NCBI GenBank assembly: GCA_021772365.1
Contig: JAJFMC010000306.1
Coordinates: 1-10,595, forward strand
Direction: 5' to 3'
DNA length: 10,595 nucleotides
From: Chlamydiota bacterium
Lineage (GTDB): Bacteria; Chlamydiota; Chlamydiia; Chlamydiales; Criblamydiaceae
Below the pieces are notes generated by a model. It was not told the DNA's origin. It made no database searches and worked only from the letters and a program-made list of their open reading frames with translations. Below, piece after piece: positions 5,662 through 10,595 of the stretch; the stretch's first letter is position 1, and every line of letters starts with the position of its first letter. The position numbers and the translations under genes were made by a program.

Positions 5662-7230
5662 ATGGGTCAGCAAAGCGTGATTTTAAATAAAAAGGTGGAA
5701 TTATCTCCTGAGAAAATCCATGCGGTCATTTTTGATATGGATGGTGTTGTCACTCAAACAGCGAATGTTCATGCAATTGCCTGGAAGCGTATGTTTGATG
5801 ACTATCTAAGAGAGCGTGCTAAAAGAGAAGGGGGGGAATTTATTCCTTTCGATGATGACTTAGATTACAACGAGTATGTTGATGGAAAACCTAGAAATGA
5901 TGGAATTAAGAGTTTCTTGGAGTCTAGGGATATACATATTCCTCTTGGTTCAGCAGGTGATTCAGCAGATACGGAATCTATATGGGGATTGGGTACCAAA
6001 AAGAACAAATACTTTCTTGACCATCTCAAAGAGCATGGTATTCAACCTTATGAGACTACAGTTGAACTTATCAAGGAGTTAAAGAATAACTGTGTAAAAG
6101 TCGCTATTATTTCCTCGAGTAAGAACTGTAAAAATGTCCTTGAAGGCGCTGGTGTTCTCGACCTTTTTGAAGCACGCGTGGATGGTGTCTATTCTGAAAC
6201 ACATCACATCAAGGGAAAACCGGCTCCAGATATTTTTCTTGAGGCAGCAAAGCAATTGGGAGTTGAGCCGAAGCATAGCGTTGTCGTGGAAGATGCTATT
6301 TCAGGAGTGCAAGCTGGTAGTAGAGGGGATTTTGCTCTCGTTATAGGTGTAGACCGAGTTGGTCAAGAAGAGGCCCTCAAAGAAAACGGTGCGGATGTTG
6401 TGGTTAAAGATTTGGGGGAAGTTTCTGTTAAAGAAGCTAAACCTAAAGGCCATGCCCTTAAATTGATGGGAGAAATCTTCGAAAGAGGACAGAATAAGCA
6501 ATTGGCTATTTTCCTCGATTACGATGGTACCATGACTCCGATAGTCAGTCGCCCAGATCTAGCAATCCTATCAGAAGAAATGCGCCAAACTCTTCGCGAT
6601 GTAGCAAAAATACATACAGTGGCAATTATTAGCGGTCGAGACCGACAAGATGTACAAAACCTTGTTGGTGTTGAGGATATGTTTTATGCCGGAAGCCATG
6701 GTTACGATATTGCCGGGCCAAACAACCAAAGTTTTCAAAATGATGAAGCTGAAAGTTTTGTCCCCGTTATCGATCAAGTCGAGGGTGAATTGAAGCAACG
6801 CCTTTCTCACATTGAAGGGGCATTGATCGAAAGAAAACGTTATGGTGTTGCAGCGCATTATCGTTTGGTCGCTCCCGAATATGTCGATGAATTTGTAAGG
6901 GTTGTAGAAGATATTCATCATGATCACAATGATTTGCGAAAGACTATCGGTAAAAAGGTATTTGAGTTCCAACCTAAAATTAACTGGAACAAAGGAAAAG
7001 CCCTATTGTGGCTGCTGGAATGCTTGGGCCTTGACGGTGAGGAAGTCTTACCTTTTTACATCGGTGATGATGTAACGGATGAAGATGCTTTCAAAGCTTT
7101 AATCGGAAAGGGGCTGGGTATTGCCGTTCAGGATAAAGAAAAGCCCACATTTGGGTATTACACCTTGAAAAGCCCTGAAGAAGTGCAACAGTTTTTAGAA
7201 AAATTAATCGAGAGGGAATTGCAAAAATAG
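5662..7230 (+). CDS. Beta-phosphoglucomutase-like HAD fused to trehalose-6-phosphatase
   Basis: A two-domain cytosolic protein of 522 residues. Residues 18-255 form a beta-phosphoglucomutase-family HAD domain: FDMDGVV (24-30; nucleophile D25, acid/base D27), the subfamily marks VHAIAWK and YVDGKPRNDG, SSSKNC (151-156), GKPAPD (185-190, K186) and VEDAISGVQAG. This domain would interconvert beta-glucose 1-phosphate and glucose 6-phosphate. Residues 278-520 form a trehalose-6-phosphate phosphatase: LDYDGT (285-290; D286, D288), ISGRDRQDV (323-331), GSHGYDI (344-350), a lysine in NKGKAL (K444) and GDDVTDEDAF (468-477). All catalytic residues look intact in both halves. The fusion, followed by GH65, has the domain set of mycobacterial OtsB1 (Rv2006). 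The ATG has only a weak TAGGTG upstream; the spacing from the DUF202 stop suggests co-transcription. Specificity of the first domain is inferred from family and context. Confidence 0.92.
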   Translation: MGQQSVILNKKVELSPEKIHAVIFDMDGVVTQTANVHAIAWKRMFDDYLRERAKREGGEFIPFDDDLDYNEYVDGKPRNDGIKSFLESRDIHIPLGSAGDSADTESIWGLGTKKNKYFLDHLKEHGIQPYETTVELIKELKNNCVKVAIISSSKNCKNVLEGAGVLDLFEARVDGVYSETHHIKGKPAPDIFLEAAKQLGVEPKHSVVVEDAISGVQAGSRGDFALVIGVDRVGQEEALKENGADVVVKDLGEVSVKEAKPKGHALKLMGEIFERGQNKQLAIFLDYDGTMTPIVSRPDLAILSEEMRQTLRDVAKIHTVAIISGRDRQDVQNLVGVEDMFYAGSHGYDIAGPNNQSFQNDEAESFVPVIDQVEGELKQRLSHIEGALIERKRYGVAAHYRLVAPEYVDEFVRVVEDIHHDHNDLRKTIGKKVFEFQPKINWNKGKALLWLLECLGLDGEEVLPFYIGDDVTDEDAFKALIGKGLGIAVQDKEKPTFGYYTLKSPEEVQQFLEKLIERELQK

Positions 7231-7349
7231 TTGAAGCTGTTTTCTAGAGATTTTTTTGACTCGTAAGGGGCGGAGTTCGTAGCCAACCATGTGTTGTTTG
7301 CAAGAACGAGCCCGAAGCGAGGCGGAAAAAGGCCTAGAAAACAGCTCAA
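7231..7349 (+). repeat. 119-nt imperfect inverted repeat inside the operon
   Basis: Directly after the stop codon of the HAD-OtsB gene, AGCTGTTTTCTAG (7235-7247) is matched by a perfect 13-nt inverted copy CTAGAAAACAGCT (7334-7346). Inside these, T-runs, CTCG/CGAG and other short blocks pair discontinuously, so the whole segment could fold into a long bulged hairpin. A T-rich stretch (TATTTTT, 7351-7357) follows. It may be an mRNA stability or partial termination element, or a decayed mobile repeat. It is not similar in sequence to the 4770-4932 repeat but has the same plan. Confidence 0.6.
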
Positions 7350-7374
7350 ATATTTTTGCAATTCCCTCGATATT

Positions 7375-7380
7375 AGAGGA
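7375..7380 (+). promoter_or_regulatory. Ribosome binding site fixing the GH65 start
   Basis: AGAGGA ends 7 nt before the GTG at 7388. No comparable site stands before the in-frame ATG at 7289, which lies inside the inverted repeat, so this site decides the start. Confidence 0.7.
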
Positions 7381-7387
7381 TAGTGTT

Positions 7388-9832
7388 GTGAAAAAAAATT
7401 GTGATGCAAATTGGTATTTAGAATATCACGAGTTTATTCCTGATCAGGAGGGGTTGAGAGAGGCTCTATGTACTCTAGGTAATGGTTATTTTGCAACACG
7501 TGGAGCGGGTATTGAAGCGCACGCTGATGACCATCACTATCCCGGTACGTACTTAGCGGGCGGATACAACCGGTTAGGAACGGAGATCTCCGGTCGAGTG
7601 ATTGAAAATGAGGATTTAGTAAATATACCTAATTGGCTTTGCCTCTCCTTTCGTGTTGATGAAGGCGAGTGGTTTAACCTCAAAGGTGTGGAAATTCACT
7701 CATTCCACCAAAGACTACATCTTAAAGAAGGGGTTCTCCATCGAAAAGTCGAATTTACCGATGCGCATGGACGAAGAAGCCTGCTAGAAGAAAAGCGGTT
7801 CATTCATATGCGTAAATCACATCTTGCCGCTATCGACTGGTCTCTTAAGGCTATCGACTGGTCCGGAAGGGTAGAGATACGTTCTGCTCTGGACGGAACG
7901 GTTAAAAATTATGGCGTCAAAAGGTATCGTGAACTGAGCCATGTTCACCTTGTGCCAATGGAGCAGGAGGTTTCTGATGATGGGATTATGTATCTCAAGG
8001 TACGAACTTCTCAATCCGATATTCGAATCTCAGAAGCCGCAAGAACACGTGTGATCCACAAAGGTGAAGTGTTCACTGTCGCAGAAAGAAACGTCTGTGA
8101 GGAGGGTTTTGTCGCTCAACATTTCTTTGTCGACTTGGAAAAAGATGAGTCGGTAAAAGTCGAAAAAACCGTTAGCATCTTTACCTCAAAAGATCATGCT
8201 ATCACAGAATCAGGGCTAGAAGCTCGTAATACAGTGTTACAGGCTCCTTTAGTACCGGAACTCTTGAAAAGCCATGTTCATGCGATGGATGCAGTCTGGC
8301 ATTGCATGAGTATCGATATTGAGCTTGAAGAAATTGACCGAGAACATCACCCCGTTCTAATTCTACGTTTACATTTATTCCATCTGATGCAAACCGTTTC
8401 TCATAATACGTTAGATCTGGATGTCGGTGTGCCGGCAAGAGGATGGCATGGAGAGGCATATCGAGGGCATATTTTTTGGGACGAACTGTTTATTTTTCCT
8501 ACTCTTAATTTTAGAATGCCAGAGATCACACAAGCATTGTTGAAGTACCGTTACCGTAGATTGGGAGAGGCAAAGAGTGCTGCCAAAGAAAAAGGCTATA
8601 AAGGAGCGATGTATCCATGGCAGAGTAGCAGTAATGGACGAGAGGAGTCTCAACAGGTTCATCTGAATCCAAAATCAGGACGTTGGGTTCCGGATAATTC
8701 TTGTATTCAGAGGCATGTGAATGTGGCGATCGCTTATAACGTCTGGCGTTATTATGAGGCGACAGGTAACTTTGACTTCTTATATTCCTATGGTGCAGAA
8801 ATAATCCTAGAAATCGCAAGATTTTGGGGAAGTATTGCTGAATATAACGAAAAAATCGATCGTTATGAGATTAAAGGTGTGATGGGACCTGATGAATACC
8901 ACGATGGATATCCTGATACTGAAAAGGCGGGTATCGATAATAACGCATACACTAATGTGATGGTTGTATGGGTGATACAACGTGCTCTGGAAATTTTGAA
9001 TATTCTCCCTGAAAATGATCGCAAAAAACTTTGTGAAATGATTGACCTAGAAGAGAAAGAAATCTCTCTTTGGCAAGATATTAGTCAGAAAATGCGAGTG
9101 TGTTTCCATGACGGAGGGGTGATAAGCCAGTTCGAAGGATATGAAAACCTAGAAGAATTCGATTGGGATGGTTATCGCAAAAAATATGGGGACATTCAAA
9201 GGCTCGACCGTATCTTGGAGGCAGAAGGGGACTCACCCAACCGCTATAAATTGTCCAAGCAAGCAGATGTGTCGATGCTCTTCTATTTATTTTCGTATGA
9301 AGAGCTTTCCGAGCTGTTTTATCGGTTAGACTATCCATTTGACAAAGAAGTGATCCATAAAAGCATTAAGTATTATATGAAGCGTACTTCTCACGGATCT
9401 ACACTGAGTCGTGTAGTCCATTCATGGGTTATCATGCGTATGATGCGTGAAGAATCTTGGGATCTCTTTATCCAAGCTCTAGAAAGTGATGTTGCTGATA
9501 TCCAAGGTGGAACAACACCGGAAGGGATACATTTAGGTGCGATGGCCGGGACTGTGGATATCATCCAAAGGTGTTATACTGGAATAGAGACGAGAAATGA
9601 TGTTTTATGGTTTAAGCCTCACCTTCCAGAGGCAGTGAAATCTTTGCACCAGAGGATCCATTACCGCGGCCATTCTATAGAACTTGAGTTGACGAGAGAT
9701 TCTTTGCGGGTCTCGGCTCAACGAAGCCTTGCTAAGCCGATACATATTGGTTTCCATGGTAAAGTTTTTCAATTAAATGCCGGAGAATACAAAAAATTCG
9801 ATTTAGAAGAAACACATACAAACGCAAAATAG
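7388..9832 (+). CDS. Glycoside hydrolase family 65 disaccharide phosphorylase (trehalose type likely)
   Basis: GH65 enzymes phosphorolyse alpha-linked glucose disaccharides such as trehalose, maltose or kojibiose to beta-glucose 1-phosphate plus sugar. From GTG 7388 the protein has 814 residues, a normal length. The N-terminal beta-sandwich starts with NWYLEYHEF and NGYFATRGA (32-40). The (alpha/alpha)6 barrel holds RGHIFWDELF (359-368), PWQSSSNGREESQ (410-422), VMGPDEYHDGYP (498-509) with general acid E503, NNAYTNVM, KQAD (624-627), and the phosphate-site RTSHGSTLS (666-674). GTTPEGIHLGAMAGT (708-722) closes the barrel. FWDELF and PWQSSSNGREESQ resemble the Rv2006-type branch of the family more than classic maltose phosphorylase. 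An in-frame ATG at 7289 would add 33 odd residues translated from the inverted repeat. The phosphatase and mutase domains of the preceding gene make trehalose the likely substrate, but specificity cannot be read from sequence. The next gene starts 13 nt downstream. Confidence 0.93.
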   Translation: MKKNCDANWYLEYHEFIPDQEGLREALCTLGNGYFATRGAGIEAHADDHHYPGTYLAGGYNRLGTEISGRVIENEDLVNIPNWLCLSFRVDEGEWFNLKGVEIHSFHQRLHLKEGVLHRKVEFTDAHGRRSLLEEKRFIHMRKSHLAAIDWSLKAIDWSGRVEIRSALDGTVKNYGVKRYRELSHVHLVPMEQEVSDDGIMYLKVRTSQSDIRISEAARTRVIHKGEVFTVAERNVCEEGFVAQHFFVDLEKDESVKVEKTVSIFTSKDHAITESGLEARNTVLQAPLVPELLKSHVHAMDAVWHCMSIDIELEEIDREHHPVLILRLHLFHLMQTVSHNTLDLDVGVPARGWHGEAYRGHIFWDELFIFPTLNFRMPEITQALLKYRYRRLGEAKSAAKEKGYKGAMYPWQSSSNGREESQQVHLNPKSGRWVPDNSCIQRHVNVAIAYNVWRYYEATGNFDFLYSYGAEIILEIARFWGSIAEYNEKIDRYEIKGVMGPDEYHDGYPDTEKAGIDNNAYTNVMVVWVIQRALEILNILPENDRKKLCEMIDLEEKEISLWQDISQKMRVCFHDGGVISQFEGYENLEEFDWDGYRKKYGDIQRLDRILEAEGDSPNRYKLSKQADVSMLFYLFSYEELSELFYRLDYPFDKEVIHKSIKYYMKRTSHGSTLSRVVHSWVIMRMMREESWDLFIQALESDVADIQGGTTPEGIHLGAMAGTVDIIQRCYTGIETRNDVLWFKPHLPEAVKSLHQRIHYRGHSIELELTRDSLRVSAQRSLAKPIHIGFHGKVFQLNAGEYKKFDLEETHTNAK

Positions 9833-9845
9833 TAGGAGATGACTA

Positions 9846-10229
9846 ATGGATGTATCTCACTTTCTCGCAAAAGTTGTAGGTATTTATATGATTTTGGCGG
9901 GATTATTGGTTGCCCTAAAGCATCATTCATTAAGGGAAATGATCAATGAGTATTTTAATAGCCCTGCTTTAGTAATGATTGGTGGTATGATGAGTGTCAT
10001 CATCGGCTTGCTTTTAGTTGTCTCTCATAATGTTTGGGAACTTAACTGGAAAATAGTCATTACTCTGATGGGGTACCTCACTCTTTTTAAAGGGATCTTA
10101 CACTGGTTCTTTACTGAAAGTGCAGCTTCTTGGGCGTCGAAGTTCTCTGCGGGTAAATTTAACTTGTATGCTTCGATAGTGATGATTATGCTAGGTATCT
10201 ACTTAACATATATCGGGTATATTGTTTAA
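9846..10229 (+). CDS. Four-helix integral membrane protein, function unknown
   Basis: The 127-residue protein is almost entirely hydrophobic, with four predicted membrane helices at about 5-25, 40-60, 68-89 and 106-125. Short polar loops separate them: KHHSLREMINEYFNSP (25-40), HNVWELNWK and TESAASWASKFSAGK. It has no signal peptide beyond the first helix and no catalytic motif I can name. AGGAG (9834-9838) stands 7 nt before the ATG, and the GH65 stop is 13 nt upstream, so the two are surely co-transcribed. Position in the operon could hint at a sugar-related membrane role, yet the fold is too small for a typical sugar permease. I do not assign a family. Confidence 0.8.
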   Translation: MDVSHFLAKVVGIYMILAGLLVALKHHSLREMINEYFNSPALVMIGGMMSVIIGLLLVVSHNVWELNWKIVITLMGYLTLFKGILHWFFTESAASWASKFSAGKFNLYASIVMIMLGIYLTYIGYIV

Positions 10230-10595
10230 ATGAGACCAGGTTTTACAGCGAAAGTGTATCGTGAATCATTAGGTAAGATGATGGGTAATGCCCATCATCT
10301 TTCTAAAGAAGCTGAATGGAAGGGGAGGTGTTTAGCATTTCCACTAGGATTTATTTTGCTGGTTTCGATACCTATTGAGAAATTTTTTAGTTTCCTGGAA
10401 GCAAGCTTGTTTACAGTTGCAAATATCTTCACACCCCTTTTTCCAAAATACTGCAGTTTTCCGGATATGTGGATATCCTTGAAACGTGCTTTCTTTTTTT
10501 TCTTAGGCTTACTTATAAGTCCTTTTACAGCAATTTTTGCCTCAACAGCCTTGATTACTACAATGATCATTCATCCCGAAAAAGCTACAAAGAAA
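10230..10595 (+). CDS. Partial membrane protein, cut by the window edge
   Basis: The ATG at 10230 follows the TAA of the four-helix protein with no gap, and the frame stays open for 122 codons to the last base of the window. The N-terminus is polar and basic (MRPGFTAKVYRESLGKMMG), followed by a hydrophobic segment at about 35-50 (LAFPLGFILLVSIPIE), a mixed region with cysteines at 34 and 75, and a second strong helix at about 87-114 (from AFFFFLGLLISPF to TTMII). There is no separate Shine-Dalgarno, so translation is probably coupled to the gene before. I do not recognise the family. Codons 16-24 carry a strong hairpin that may affect expression. The protein's true length and the operon's end lie outside the window. 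Confidence 0.65.
   Translation, partial: MRPGFTAKVYRESLGKMMGNAHHLSKEAEWKGRCLAFPLGFILLVSIPIEKFFSFLEASLFTVANIFTPLFPKYCSFPDMWISLKRAFFFFLGLLISPFTAIFASTALITTMIIHPEKATKK
10275..10301 (+). promoter_or_regulatory. Strong 11-bp hairpin in the first codons of the last gene
   Basis: AAGATGATGGG and CCCATCATCTT pair perfectly around the loop TAATG, and TTCT follows. The stem is as good as that of an intrinsic terminator, but the T-run is short. It could attenuate transcription of the last gene or slow its translation; within coding DNA it may also be neutral. Confidence 0.4.

Noticed and set aside
6571..6972. 133-residue minus-strand frame inside the HAD-OtsB gene
   Set aside because: It is antisense to a fully conserved phosphatase domain and has no ribosome site or recognisable domain. 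Other antisense or out-of-frame frames in lepA, the kinase and GH65 genes were rejected for the same reason.
7289..7387. ATG at 7289 as the GH65 start
   Set aside because: The extra 33 residues come from the inverted repeat, align with nothing in GH65, and lack a ribosome site, whereas GTG 7388 has AGAGGA at 7 nt.
10295..10570. Minus-strand open frame rich in lysine
   Set aside because: It lies opposite the plus-strand membrane gene; its composition (KKKKKARFKD) is the mirror of phenylalanine/leucine codons in that gene.

Overview
The window most likely comes from an environmental (amoeba- or arthropod-associated) member of the Chlamydiota. The main evidence is the LepA fragment at the left edge, whose run around ERGITIKAHPVTMNY and ACEGALLIVDAAQGVQAQ closely matches chlamydial LepA as I remember it. 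A PI3/4-kinase-like protein of effector type and a moderate-to-low GC content fit a host-associated lifestyle. No rRNA or other decisive marker is present, so the assignment is an inference.

Layout, left to right. (1) Minus strand 13-2454: a gene for a PI3/4-kinase-like protein, followed downstream by the 5' half of lepA, which runs into an in-frame stop close to the window edge. (2) Plus strand 2603-3238: a glycosyltransferase family 2 remnant that has lost its N-terminal half. It converges on a minus-strand thiamine pyrophosphokinase gene (3227-3847). That gene lies 20 nt behind a tRNA-Leu(CAG) gene (3868-3951) and probably shares its transcript. (3) At 3952-4088 the tRNA promoter and a plus-strand promoter diverge around a 15-bp palindrome. 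The plus-strand promoter drives an AT-rich orphan gene (TTG start, 4089-4751). (4) 4752-5273 is mostly non-coding. It holds a 163-bp near-palindrome that looks like a miniature inverted-repeat element, a small terminator-like hairpin, a possible 45-residue membrane peptide, and an extended -10 promoter. (5) Plus strand 5274-10595: an apparent operon for a DUF202 membrane protein, a fusion of a beta-phosphoglucomutase-like HAD domain with trehalose-6-phosphate phosphatase, a GH65 disaccharide phosphorylase, a four-helix membrane protein, and the start of another membrane protein cut by the window edge.

The metabolic core is the HAD-OtsB / GH65 pair. Read together, the three domains could turn trehalose 6-phosphate into trehalose, phosphorolyse trehalose (or a related disaccharide) to beta-glucose 1-phosphate plus glucose, and isomerise beta-glucose 1-phosphate to glucose 6-phosphate. 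The same three domains, in the same order, make up the single long mycobacterial OtsB1 (Rv2006) polypeptide as I recall it. Here they are split into two genes separated by a 157-nt spacer that carries a long inverted repeat. No OtsA, TreS or transporter gene is visible, so the source of the sugar is unknown.

I do not see a CRISPR array, a toxin-antitoxin pair, a transposase gene or a recognisable new defence system. The most unusual items are the two long inverted repeats, the early stop in lepA, the split three-domain sugar pathway, and the kinase with a variant catalytic loop.
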